Positions 28,880-37,192 of a stretch of 64,000 bases of DNA are shown here, piece after piece. This stretch comes from Granulosicoccaceae sp. 1_MG-2023 (GTDB taxonomy: Bacteria; Pseudomonadota; Gammaproteobacteria; Granulosicoccales; Granulosicoccaceae). Each line of letters starts with the position of its first letter. Positions within the stretch are counted from its first letter, which is position 1. The position numbers were made by a program, and so were the translations under genes. Under the pieces are notes generated by a model, which saw nothing but the letters and a program-made list of their open reading frames with translations, was not told where the DNA came from and searched no databases. Location of the stretch: positions 1 to 64,000 of the forward strand of contig JAUOPI010000011.1 in the NCBI GenBank assembly GCA_030546905.1, written 5' to 3'.

Positions 28880-29767
28880 ATGAAATTCAATCATACTGTG
28901 AAATGGTCTGTGCTGGTTTCCGCCGGACTGCTCGCCACCGGCTGTGCCGGTACGCCTGATAAAATCGCCCAGCTTGAGGATGCCCGTTCGTCCTACAGCC
29001 GTGCCAATGCCGACCCCGTGGTGGCCAAGCATGCCGCGCTGGAGCTCGATGACGCCAAGAAGTCACTGAGCAAAGCCGAGAAACTCTGGAAAGAGAAAGA
29101 AGACAAGGCCTATATCGAGCACTACGCCTATCTGGCTAATCAACAGGTGGCGATTGCCGAGTACCGTGCCCAAACGGTTGAAAACCAGAACCAGCTCGAA
29201 GACATGAAAATGGTCCGCAAAGAAGTGCAGCTGGATGTGCGCGCCGGTGAAATCGAGCGCAGCCGCAAGCTGGCCGAAGCGGCCCGTCTGGAAGCCGAAC
29301 AAATGGCGCAGAAAGCCGAAGAGCTGCAACGCCAGATGTCTGAGCTGCAGGCCACACAAACCGAACGCGGCATGGTGCTGACCCTCGGCGACGTCCTGTT
29401 CGATTTGAACGCGGCTACGCTGAAACCGGGTTCTGAACGTAAAATCGCCAAAGTGGCGGAGTTCATGAACGAATATCCGGAAAAAAGCGTTGTTATCGAA
29501 GGTCACACCGATAGCACCGGCGATGATACCTACAACCAGAACCTCTCAGCGCGCCGCGCCGAAGCGGTTAAGGTGGCGCTGGTCATGAAAGGCGTTGAGT
29601 CTGAGCGTATTCTGACCCGTGGCCTGGGCGAGAGCGTGCCGGTCGCCAGCAACGCCGATCGAGTCGGTCGCCAGCAAAACCGTCGTGTTGAAATCATTTT
29701 CGAAAATGACACCACCGCTTCACGCAAATCCAGCGAGCCGGTTCAGGCCAGTTGGGCTGCGCAATAA
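28880..29767 (+). CDS. OmpA-family lipoprotein with N-terminal DUF4398-like coiled coil
   Basis: A 295-residue lipoprotein. The lipobox ATGCAG gives an N-terminal Cys near residue 22. Residues 30-160 form a long charged helix with DUF4398-like repeats (ALELDDAKKSLSKAEKLW). The C-terminal OmpA/MotB peptidoglycan-binding domain starts near VLFDLNAATLKPGS and carries the binding motif GHTDSTGDDTYNQNLSARRA. It should tether the outer membrane to peptidoglycan. It starts 23 bases after the preceding lipoprotein and ends in a strong terminator. Confidence 0.88.
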   Translation: MKFNHTVKWSVLVSAGLLATGCAGTPDKIAQLEDARSSYSRANADPVVAKHAALELDDAKKSLSKAEKLWKEKEDKAYIEHYAYLANQQVAIAEYRAQTVENQNQLEDMKMVRKEVQLDVRAGEIERSRKLAEAARLEAEQMAQKAEELQRQMSELQATQTERGMVLTLGDVLFDLNAATLKPGSERKIAKVAEFMNEYPEKSVVIEGHTDSTGDDTYNQNLSARRAEAVKVALVMKGVESERILTRGLGESVPVASNADRVGRQQNRRVEIIFENDTTASRKSSEPVQASWAAQ

Positions 29768-29797
29768 GCCCGCGGACCTCTGACCGGTCCGTTACTG

Positions 29798-29827
29798 AAA
29801 ACCCGGCCAGCGCGCCGGGTTTTTTTA
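29798..29827 (+). terminator. Intrinsic terminator of the lipoprotein operon
   Basis: AAACCCGGC and GCCGGGTTT form a stem around a short loop, followed by a run of seven T. An A-run on the other side lets it also end the converging LysR gene, whose stop lies at its edge. Confidence 0.88.
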
Positions 29828-30712
29828 TGCCTGTGATTGTTCGCGGCGGAACAGCTCAGCCAGATGCCGGATGGCCGGACCGGTGGCCGGTCCCTTGGGC
29901 ATGATCATTTGCAGGCCCACCTGATGGGACTGGAAATGACTGACGGGCAGTTCGCGCAGCGCCCCGCTGAGCAGCTGATCACGCACCCGGTGCTGCGGTA
30001 CAAAACAGTAGCCGATGCCGCGCGTCAACAGTTCCAGCGCCGCTGAAATCGAGCTCACGGTGATGCGCTGTTCGGTCAGCAGCCAGGCGTTGTCCTGTTT
30101 GTCCTGGTCGGCCACCGCCGTATCGGCTATGGCAATCTGGGTGTGCCGCGCAAGGCCGGCGAATGTCACGGCCCCGTCAAACAGCGGGTGCGAGGGGTGG
30201 GCGACCGGAATAAAGCTTGTCTGGCCGATCGGCTCGGCATCGTTTACGGGTTGATCACTGCCGAAAATCACCAGATCCGCATTGCGTTGGCGGATCGCCT
30301 CGTGTGAACCGCCCAACACATCATTGCGGATGCGAATCCGGCAACCGCGGCTTTCGGGCAGAAAGGCTTTCAGTACATTGGCCAGCTGATCGGCCGGATA
30401 GAGCTCGTCCACAGAGAGGGTCACGTGGGTCTCCCAACCGGCGCTGAGGGTTTCGGCAAGCGACTCCAGGCTCTGCGCCTGCCGCGACAGTTGACGTGAT
30501 TCGCGCAGCAACACTTCACCGATAGGGGTGAGCACGGCTTTGCGTCCCTGCACGGTCAGCAGTGACACGCCGAGTTGCTGCTGCAGGCGCTGCACCGCGT
30601 GATTGACCGCGGAATGGCTGCGACCCAGGTGCTGCGCGGCGGCCACATAGCCACCGTGATCGACCACCGCCTGCAGTGCGCGCCATTGTTCCAATGTGGT
30701 CTTCGGATGCAT
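29825..30712 (-). CDS. LysR-family transcriptional regulator
   Basis: A 295-residue LysR protein. The N-terminal winged helix-turn-helix includes YVAAAQHLGRSHSAVNHAVQRLQQQLGVSLL; the rest is a periplasmic-binding-like effector domain. It is divergent from azoR across a 103-base gap that contains an inverted repeat suited to a LysR dimer, so it most likely regulates azoR and itself. The effector is unknown; quinones or electrophiles would be in keeping with azoR. Confidence 0.85.
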   Translation of the reverse strand: MHPKTTLEQWRALQAVVDHGGYVAAAQHLGRSHSAVNHAVQRLQQQLGVSLLTVQGRKAVLTPIGEVLLRESRQLSRQAQSLESLAETLSAGWETHVTLSVDELYPADQLANVLKAFLPESRGCRIRIRNDVLGGSHEAIRQRNADLVIFGSDQPVNDAEPIGQTSFIPVAHPSHPLFDGAVTFAGLARHTQIAIADTAVADQDKQDNAWLLTEQRITVSSISAALELLTRGIGYCFVPQHRVRDQLLSGALRELPVSHFQSHQVGLQMIMPKGPATGPAIRHLAELFRREQSQA

Positions 30713-30741
30713 AACGTGTCTATAAAGTCGTCAGGTTATGG

Positions 30742-30782
30742 CGAAATAATGCGATTTTATTTCGACAAAATCTACATATAAT
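30742..30782. promoter_or_regulatory. LysR-type operator and azoR promoter
   Basis: Inverted repeat CGAAATAA (30742-30749) / TTATTTCG (30757-30764) with 7 bases between the arms lies in the LysR-azoR gap. A TATAAT box at 30777-30782 follows, with no good -35 element, as expected for an activator-dependent promoter. Confidence 0.55.
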
Positions 30783-30815
30783 GATGCTCAAATCACCGCG
30801 TAAAGGCGCATTAAC

Positions 30816-31418
30816 ATGAAAAAAATTCTCGTAATCCATTCCAGTCCCCTGACTCAGGGTTCCAAAACCCGCGAACTGGCGGCTGACTTTATTGCCGCGG
30901 CAAAAGCGGCTGATCCGCAAGTGAGCGTGACCGAGCGTGATCTGGTTAAAACCGATCTGCCGCATATCGATGAGGCCCTGATCGGCGCCTTCTACACGCC
31001 GGCCGAACAGCGCACTGAGGCGCAGAAAGCGGCTTTGGCCCTGTCCGATGAATTGCTCGCCGAGCTGCGTGAGCACGACACCATCGTGATCGGCTCGCCG
31101 ATGCACAATTTCAGCATCACCTCACGGCTCAAAGCCTGGATCGATCATATCTCACGGGTCGGCGAGACTTTTGTCTACACCGAGACCGGTCCGAAAGGTC
31201 TGCTGGAGGGTAAGAAAGCCTATATCCTGGCGTCGCGTGGCGGTAACTACGGTCCCGAATCACCGGCGGCGGCGCTGAACTTCCAGGACACTTACCTGCG
31301 CGCAGCACTGGGCTTTGTCGGGATCGACGACGTGACCACGATTGTCGCCGAAGGCGTGGCGCAGTCAGAGGACGGTCTGGCAAAAGCCAAACAGCAGATC
31401 AATGAGCTTGCCGCGTAA
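30816..31418 (+). CDS. azoR: FMN-dependent NADH:quinone/azo reductase
   Basis: A 200-residue flavodoxin-fold enzyme. It has an N-terminal phosphate-binding loop after KKILVIHSSPLTQGSKTRELA, the FMN-site segment GSPMHNFSITSRLKAWIDHISR, and the second site ILASRGGNYG. AzoR enzymes reduce quinones by two electrons and azo dyes fortuitously, protecting against thiol-reactive quinones. It is divergent from a LysR regulator that probably controls it. Confidence 0.9.
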   Translation: MKKILVIHSSPLTQGSKTRELAADFIAAAKAADPQVSVTERDLVKTDLPHIDEALIGAFYTPAEQRTEAQKAALALSDELLAELREHDTIVIGSPMHNFSITSRLKAWIDHISRVGETFVYTETGPKGLLEGKKAYILASRGGNYGPESPAAALNFQDTYLRAALGFVGIDDVTTIVAEGVAQSEDGLAKAKQQINELAA

Positions 31419-31441
31419 AAAAACGTGGCTTGCACTTTGAC

Positions 31442-31495
31442 CCCCCGTCGCCTTTGTGAGATTGTTTTATATCGTCTTATACAAAGGCCCGGGGG
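31442..31495 (+). promoter_or_regulatory. Long leader hairpin covering the upp ribosome-binding site
   Basis: CCCCCG-TC-GCCTTTGT (31442-31457) pairs with ACAAAGGC-C-CGGGGG (31481-31495): 14 base pairs with a small internal bulge and a 23-base A/T-rich loop. The 3' arm contains the only purine-rich sequences that could act as ribosome site, ending 6 bases before the upp ATG at 31502. The fold would therefore hide the start. It may be a translational control element, or the terminator of azoR doubling as leader. Confidence 0.6.
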
Positions 31496-31501
31496 CGCTT
31501 A

Positions 31502-32137
31502 ATGCCTGAAAAACAGGTCCACATCATTTCCCACCCACTTGTCCAGCACAAGCTGACGCTGATGCGCTGGAAAGAAACCTCATCTTCCAAATTCCGCGCC
31601 TTGCTGCGCGAAGTCTCGCTTTTGATGGCTTATGAAGTCATGCGCGATTTGCCGCTGGAAAAACGCGAGATCGAAACACCGCTGGCCTTGATGCGCTCGC
31701 CGATGATCAAGGGCAAAAAACTCTGTCTGGTCTCGATCCTGCGCGCCGGTAACGGTCTGATCGAAGGCATGCTCGATCTGGTGCCGTCGGCCCGTGTCGG
31801 ACATATCGGCCTCTACCGCGATCCGGAAACCCTGCAGGCTATTGAGTACTACTACAAGATGCCGAGCTCGCTGGGCGAACGGCAGGTGATTGTGGTCGAC
31901 CCGATGCTGGCCACCGCTAATACAGCTGTGGCGGCGATTAAAAAGCTCAAAGCCGACGGTGCCAGCGATATCCGCTTTGTCTGTTTGCTGGCCGCGCCGG
32001 AAGGTGTGGAGGCATTTCATGCCGCGCATCCGGATGTGCCGGTTTACACCGCCTCGGTCGATGAACAGCTCAATGAGCACGGCTATATCCTGCCCGGTCT
32101 GGGCGATGCCGGGGACCGTATCTACGGGACCCGCTGA
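31502..32137 (+). CDS. upp: Uracil phosphoribosyltransferase
   Basis: A 211-residue salvage enzyme making UMP from uracil and PRPP. Typical segments are [18 protein letters not shown] at the start, [20 protein letters not shown], the PRPP loop [16 protein letters not shown] and the uracil-site end [16 protein letters not shown]. The length fits the family. The leader carries a large hairpin that would occlude the ribosome site, so synthesis may be regulated at translation. Confidence 0.95.
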   Translation: MPEKQVHIISHPLVQHKLTLMRWKETSSSKFRALLREVSLLMAYEVMRDLPLEKREIETPLALMRSPMIKGKKLCLVSILRAGNGLIEGMLDLVPSARVGHIGLYRDPETLQAIEYYYKMPSSLGERQVIVVDPMLATANTAVAAIKKLKADGASDIRFVCLLAAPEGVEAFHAAHPDVPVYTASVDEQLNEHGYILPGLGDAGDRIYGTR

Positions 32138-32148
32138 ACCGGTCCGGA

Positions 32149-32820
32149 TTATTGCTGACAGTTGCGCAGTGAGGCGTCCAGCGCGGTCAGGCGCTGCGGC
32201 GTGCCGATGTCGTGCCAGCGTCCCGCATGGTATTGCCCACCGAGGCGTCCGGCGGTCATCGCCTGTTGAAGACATTCGCGTAATGGGCGGCTGCCGGCGC
32301 TGAAGCCGTCAAACAGGGCAGGGTGCATCAGCGCGATACCGGCATAGGTCAGGCGGTTTTGCTGAGCCTTGCCGATCCGGCCTTTATGCAGGCTGAAATC
32401 GCCTTGCCGGTTGTGCGGCGGGTTATCCACCAGCAGCAGTTGTGCAAGGTCGTCACCGTGCAGTGTCAGGCTTGTAAAATCCACGTCACAGAAAACATCG
32501 CCGTTAATCAATAGAAACGCCTCATCACCGAGCAGCGGCAGGGCATTGAGAATGCCGCCGGCGGTTTCCAGTGCCGGCCAGCCTTCCACGCTGTAGTGAA
32601 TGCGCAGATGCCAGCGGCTGCCGTCACCGAGGGTTTGCGGCAGTTGCTCCCCGAGCCAGCCGGTATTGATCACCACATCGCGCACACCGGCCCCGGCCAG
32701 CGCTTCCAGATGGTAGGCAATCAGCGGCTTTCCACCGGCTTGTAGTAACGGCTTGGGCAGGGAGTCGGTCAGCGGGCGCATCCGCTCGCCGCGGCCGGCG
32801 GCCAGAATCATGGCTTTCAT
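32149..32820 (-). CDS. murU: N-acetylmuramate-1-phosphate uridylyltransferase
   Basis: A 223-residue nucleotidyltransferase starting MKAMILAAGRGERMRPLTD, with PKPLLQAGGKPLI and the catalytic Asp in INGDVFCD. Together with AmgK it forms the MurNAc recycling route that bypasses de novo UDP-MurNAc synthesis and gives fosfomycin tolerance, known from Pseudomonas. It overlaps amgK by four bases, the usual arrangement. Confidence 0.9.
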   Translation of the reverse strand: MKAMILAAGRGERMRPLTDSLPKPLLQAGGKPLIAYHLEALAGAGVRDVVINTGWLGEQLPQTLGDGSRWHLRIHYSVEGWPALETAGGILNALPLLGDEAFLLINGDVFCDVDFTSLTLHGDDLAQLLLVDNPPHNRQGDFSLHKGRIGKAQQNRLTYAGIALMHPALFDGFSAGSRPLRECLQQAMTAGRLGGQYHAGRWHDIGTPQRLTALDASLRNCQQ

Positions 32821-33809
32821 GCAAATTCTCCGGCCGCGCCCAGATCCTCATCGAGTAACTGCAGAAATGCTGCGCATTCCGGGTAGAGCTGACAGACTTC
32901 GCGGATATAGCCGTAGACCATTGGCAGATCCTGCATATAAGCGGCTTTGCCATCGCGATAGTTCAAGCGGCAGAAAATGCCCATGACCTTGATATGTCGC
33001 TGCAGTCCCATCAGGTCGAACCAGCGGACAAATTCGTCTTGTGTGGCTGTGCACAGTCCGGCTTCATGCAGCTGCAGCCGGTATTGCTCCAACCAGCCCA
33101 GCACTTTTTCGCGTGGCCAGCGGATATAGCAATCTTTCAGCAGAGAAACTGCGTCATAGGTAATCGGGCCGTTGAGTGCGTCCTGAAAATCCAGAATCCC
33201 GGGATTGCCGTCGCGCACTTGCATTAAGTTGCGTGAGTGGTAATCGCGATGCACAAAAGCGCGCGGTTGCGCCAGTGCGTTGTCGACACACAGGGCAAAG
33301 ATGTCGTCGATGACCGCCTGCCGGCCGGCTGACAGATGCACCCCTTTGTGACGGACCGCGTACCAGTCAGGCAGGAGTAGCATTTCGGCGCGCAGCGCTG
33401 CGGCATCATAAGGCGGTAGACTACAAGCCGGAACCCGAACCTGCATGCGCAGCAGTGCATCCAGTGCGTCGCCGTAGAGCGCATCGGCATTGTCGTCGTT
33501 CAGCACCGACAGGTATTGCGTATCGCCCAGATCGCTGAGCAACAAAAAACCCTGTTCGGTATCGGCCAGCAGAATCTGCGGCACACTCAGGCCGCTGCCT
33601 TCGAACAGTCCGGCGACGCGGATAAACGGCGCGTTGTCATTGTGCGAGGGCGGGGAGTCCATCACGATCAGGCTGCTGCCGTTGCGGCGCAGCCGGAAGT
33701 AGCGGCGGAAGCTGGCGTCGGCCGACGCACTGCTCAGTTCTCCGCCTGTATAACCCTGATTGTCCAGCCATGTCCGCATCGCGCACAGGCGTTTGTCGTT
33801 GTCCGGCAT
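32817..33809 (-). CDS. amgK: N-acetylmuramate/N-acetylglucosamine anomeric kinase
   Basis: A 330-residue aminoglycoside-phosphotransferase-fold kinase. SFRRYFRLRRNGSSLIVMDSPP forms the nucleotide lobe, the catalytic loop is FVHRDYHSRNLM and the metal-binding motif is GILDFQDALNGP. It phosphorylates MurNAc at the anomeric carbon for MurU in cell-wall recycling. It is the first gene of the amgK-murU pair, with translational coupling. Confidence 0.9.
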   Translation of the reverse strand: MPDNDKRLCAMRTWLDNQGYTGGELSSASADASFRRYFRLRRNGSSLIVMDSPPSHNDNAPFIRVAGLFEGSGLSVPQILLADTEQGFLLLSDLGDTQYLSVLNDDNADALYGDALDALLRMQVRVPACSLPPYDAAALRAEMLLLPDWYAVRHKGVHLSAGRQAVIDDIFALCVDNALAQPRAFVHRDYHSRNLMQVRDGNPGILDFQDALNGPITYDAVSLLKDCYIRWPREKVLGWLEQYRLQLHEAGLCTATQDEFVRWFDLMGLQRHIKVMGIFCRLNYRDGKAAYMQDLPMVYGYIREVCQLYPECAAFLQLLDEDLGAAGEFA

Positions 33810-33957
33810 GTTACGCGCCTACTCCTGCGCTAGTTCATTCCTGACACAGTGTAGACGCTGTGTGACATTTTTTATCTTGAACCACGGATGCACAGACGCC
33901 TAAACTAGACTACAGTTAAAAACTATTTTCCAAGAAACTGATTCTTAAGAGATTGTC

Positions 33958-34536
33958 ATGAAAAAAATACTAGCCGCACTCTTTCTTCTGGCCGCTGCGA
34001 ATCACGCACAGGCAGCCACTGCGAGTCTGGATCTGGCTTTGAGTAACGAGTCTGCCAATCTGGCGGTCGATTTTACCCCGCCGGGTGCGGTAGCGGCCTC
34101 GACTGTCGCGAATCTGGGCGGCATCTATAACGAAAACCACGATCTGATTTTCTTCGGTACGCTGATGGCGCGCGGCAGCCGCGAGTTTGACCGTAACTAT
34201 GTCACGCTCGGCGCCGGCCTGAAAGCCTACGGCGGTAGTGTGGATGAGCTGGACCAAAGCGTCGGCGCACTGGCCATCGGCGGTGAGCTGGGTGTTGTGC
34301 TGGTGCCGTCTGCCAATCCGATTGATATGTTGCTGCAGGGCTTTGTTGCGCCGAGCATCACCACCTTCGGTGATACCGAAAAGCTGGTTGAGTTCAGCGC
34401 CAAGCTGCGGGTTGAGATCGTGCGCTCAGCGCGTGCTTATGTCGGCTACCGCTTGATGCAGGTCGATACCGAGGACTACGACGATATTGAGATCGACGAC
34501 AATATCCACGTCGGTATCAACATCGACTTTTACTAA
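33958..34536 (+). CDS. YfaZ-family outer-membrane protein
   Basis: A 192-residue exported protein with a signal peptide ending ANHAQAA and alternating hydrophobic strands that fit a small beta-barrel. It ends with an aromatic residue (INIDFY), the usual outer-membrane insertion signal. The central segments (NLGGIYNENHDLIFFGTLMA, GFVAPSITTFGDTEKLVEF) match the YfaZ group. Its role is unknown. It is transcribed alone and followed by a terminator-like hairpin. Confidence 0.75.
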   Translation: MKKILAALFLLAAANHAQAATASLDLALSNESANLAVDFTPPGAVAASTVANLGGIYNENHDLIFFGTLMARGSREFDRNYVTLGAGLKAYGGSVDELDQSVGALAIGGELGVVLVPSANPIDMLLQGFVAPSITTFGDTEKLVEFSAKLRVEIVRSARAYVGYRLMQVDTEDYDDIEIDDNIHVGINIDFY

Positions 34537-34551
34537 GCAAAACACCGGTTC

Positions 34552-34582
34552 GGCCGGTCCCGTCCGGGGCCGGCCTTCGCTT
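34552..34582 (+). terminator. Probable terminator after the YfaZ-like gene
   Basis: GGCCGGTCCC and GGGGCCGGCC form a stem with one mismatch and a short loop, followed by TTCGCTTTTC. Confidence 0.55.
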
Positions 34583-34672
34583 TTCTCCCATCGCCTTTTC
34601 CTTCCCTGACGGACATGCTCTTGAGACTGTCAGCCGTTATGCTAACGGTTGCTGGACTGACCGGAGAGAGAC

Positions 34673-35461
34673 ATGTCATCGATTGAACCCCTGCTCGATA
34701 TAATGGCCCGCCTGCGTGATCCGCAGAACGGCTGCCCGTGGGATTTGAAGCAGAACTTCCGCAGCGTCGCGCCCTATACGGTCGAAGAAGCCTATGAGGT
34801 GGCCGATGCGATTGAGCGCGGTGATCTTGATGATCTGCGCGATGAGTTGGGTGATTTACTCTTCCAGGTGGTGTTCCACGCGCGTATGGCCGAGGAGGCG
34901 AAAGCTTTCGGTTTTGATGATGTGGTCGACGCGGTCTGCGAAAAACTGGTGCGCCGTCATCCGCACGTGTTTGCCACGCCGGGCGCGCTCAGTGAAGACG
35001 AGGTCAACCGGCGCTGGGAAGAAGAGAAAGCCGCCGAACGGGAACGCAAATACGGTCAGGCCGATGCCTCGGCGCTCAGCGGTATCACCGCCGGATTGCC
35101 GCCCTTGCTGCGTGCGGAAAAACTCCAGCGCAAAGCGGCGCGGGTCGGTTTTGACTGGCCGGACTGCAAGCCGGTCCTGGCGAAGATCCGTGAAGAGCTC
35201 GAAGAGGTTGAAGAGGCAATGGCGGCCGCCGATCAGGATCACACCGAAGCCGAGATCGGCGATCTGTTGTTTGCAGTGGTGAACCTGGCGCGTCATTGTC
35301 AGCTCGATGCCGGCACCGCCCTGAGCCGGACCAATGCCAAGTTCACGCGCCGTTTTCAGGCCATAGAACAGGCTCTGCAGGCTGAAGGACGTGATATGCA
35401 AAGTGCCACGCTTGAGGAAATGGAAGCGATCTGGCAGGCGGTGAAAAAGACACAGGGCTGA
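34673..35461 (+). CDS. mazG: Nucleoside triphosphate pyrophosphohydrolase
   Basis: A 262-residue house-cleaning NTPase with two MazG domains. The first begins RLRDPQNGCPWDLKQNFRSVAPYTVEEAYEVADAI and has the metal-binding EExxE...ExxD pattern in RDELGDLLFQVVFHA. The second repeats it in IREELEEVEEAM...EAEIGDLLFAVVNLARH. It hydrolyses NTPs and dNTPs to monophosphates and pyrophosphate, including damaged nucleotides. It converges with the cytochrome b561 gene after 20 bases. Confidence 0.95.
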   Translation: MSSIEPLLDIMARLRDPQNGCPWDLKQNFRSVAPYTVEEAYEVADAIERGDLDDLRDELGDLLFQVVFHARMAEEAKAFGFDDVVDAVCEKLVRRHPHVFATPGALSEDEVNRRWEEEKAAERERKYGQADASALSGITAGLPPLLRAEKLQRKAARVGFDWPDCKPVLAKIREELEEVEEAMAAADQDHTEAEIGDLLFAVVNLARHCQLDAGTALSRTNAKFTRRFQAIEQALQAEGRDMQSATLEEMEAIWQAVKKTQG

Positions 35462-35481
35462 GCGCCCTGTGCCCGTGTTGT

Positions 35482-36018
35482 TCAGCCCCTGATCATGCGG
35501 CTCAGGGTGCGGTTTTTGAAAATCAGATGCTGCTTGAGGGCACCGGCGGCATGCGCCAGCACCAGTGCAGCTATCGCAATCCACAGCGTCTTGTGTACGG
35601 TTTCGAAGGTGCTGTGCAGTGATTCGCTCACGCCCACCAGCGCCGGCAGCTCAAGCACACCGAACAGGGATACCGCATGCCCGCCGGATTGTGACATCAG
35701 TATGCCGGCCAGAGGTTGCAGGATCATCAGTATAAACAGGGCCATTTGTACCAGTGCGGCGATGCGCGCGTTTTTCGCGTCCGGCGCCAGTGGTACCGGC
35801 TTGGCGTTGCTGACACGCCATACCAGACGGAACAGCATCAGAAGCAAAATCACCGTGCCGACGCTTTTATGCTGGGCGATCAGGCTGAATTTTTCCGGGC
35901 CGCCGGCCATGTCTTCGGCGCGCTGACCACCGATAACGACCAGTACGAACAGGATAAAGATCAGCCAGTGAAGGATGCGGCTGATCAGGCCGTAACTCTC
36001 CGGGGTGTTTTTGAGCAT
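35482..36018 (-). CDS. Cytochrome b561-family protein
   Basis: A 178-residue membrane protein with four helices and the expected haem-ligand His residues (ISRILHWLIF, IAQHKSVGTVIL, ESLHSTFETVHKTLW, LAHAAGALKQH). It resembles CybB-type di-haem quinol:acceptor oxidoreductases. No periplasmic partner is adjacent, so its electron acceptor is unknown. Confidence 0.85.
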   Translation of the reverse strand: MLKNTPESYGLISRILHWLIFILFVLVVIGGQRAEDMAGGPEKFSLIAQHKSVGTVILLLMLFRLVWRVSNAKPVPLAPDAKNARIAALVQMALFILMILQPLAGILMSQSGGHAVSLFGVLELPALVGVSESLHSTFETVHKTLWIAIAALVLAHAAGALKQHLIFKNRTLSRMIRG

Positions 36019-36078
36019 CTCGGGTTCTCCGCAAAATACCCGAGAGCGTAGACGCTAATACGCGTGTGACAAGTCTGC

Positions 36079-37014
36079 TCAGGCCGGCAGATCTTGCAAG
36101 CGTTGCCATTGGGCGTGCAGCGGCAGGCCGAGGTAGGCCGGCACCCGGGACTCGATACTGATACGGGTTCTCGGGCTGTCAGCGGCGACGGTCGAGGGCG
36201 TTTGCAGAGAACGGTAATTGTCCATGGTCATGGGTTTGCCCGGTACATAGCCGAGCAGGCGGGCCTGAACCCGTGCGAGCAGGTCGGGCAGGGCGATCAG
36301 AGGCCGTTTGTGACCGCTGACGCGGCCGGTAAAGCGCACCAGTTCGGCCAGTGTGTAATCCTGCGGACCGGCCAGATCAATACGTTGCGCGGCGCTGGCC
36401 GGCTCGCCGAGGGCGTCAATAAAGGCCTGGCAGACTTCATCCACACAGACCGGCGCCATCACCGCGTCCGCGCAGCCAAGCGGGAAAAACGGCGCAAACT
36501 TCAACAGCGCGGCGAAGCGGTTAAAGAAGCTGTCGCCCTCACCGAAGATTATCGACGGGCAGATCACGGCGGTGCGCAGCGAGCCGTCATTGGCCGCCAG
36601 CACGCGGGCCTCAGCTTCGGCTTTGCTCTGCAAATACAGGCTGATGCCCTGACCGGCATTGAGCGCGCCCATATGCAGCAGCACCGGCACCTTGTTGCTG
36701 CGGCAGGCATCGGTGATGCGTTGCGGTAACACCACATGGGCGTAGTGAAAGGTGCTTTTCTCATCCGCGCCTTCGTTGAGTATGCCGATCAGATTAATCA
36801 CTGCGGCGGAGCCGGCGATCGCCTCGTTCAGCTTTTCGAACGAATCGGAATCGGTCTGAAGGTATTGCGCGCCGGTCAGTGCCGCCCGTTCTGGCTGCGG
36901 GGCGCTGCGACACAGCACCCGCACGCGATAGCCGCACAAGCCGAGCCGGCGCGCCAGATGTGTACCGACAAACCCGCTGCCGCCCATAAGTGTGATGATG
37001 TCACCTGTCGCCAT
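36079..37014 (-). CDS. NAD-dependent epimerase/NDUFA9-like protein
   Basis: An atypical SDR of about 311 residues. The nucleotide site GGSGFVGTHLARRL follows directly after the start; then come VINLIGILNEG, HMGALNAGQGISLYLQSKAEAE and the C-terminal region SLQTPSTV typical of the group named after complex I subunit NDUFA9. Such bacterial proteins are often near respiratory or quinone genes; their reaction is unproven. I prefer the ATG at 37014, though the frame stays open to a GTG at 37059. Confidence 0.75.
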   Translation of the reverse strand: MATGDIITLMGGSGFVGTHLARRLGLCGYRVRVLCRSAPQPERAALTGAQYLQTDSDSFEKLNEAIAGSAAVINLIGILNEGADEKSTFHYAHVVLPQRITDACRSNKVPVLLHMGALNAGQGISLYLQSKAEAEARVLAANDGSLRTAVICPSIIFGEGDSFFNRFAALLKFAPFFPLGCADAVMAPVCVDEVCQAFIDALGEPASAAQRIDLAGPQDYTLAELVRFTGRVSGHKRPLIALPDLLARVQARLLGYVPGKPMTMDNYRSLQTPSTVAADSPRTRISIESRVPAYLGLPLHAQWQRLQDLPA

Positions 37015-37192
37015 TGTCTCTGCCCCCGCAGCTGCCATGAATATCATTACCGCAAGCACAGATTAGCCGGAATACTAAACGTTTATCGTGACCTGACGAT
37101 AACCTGAGCGTGAGCTGCTGTTTCGGGTGATACGGATTTGTTGCCTGACGCCACAACAAAAAAGGGACTGTTGATGATTCTTTCTATGAACC

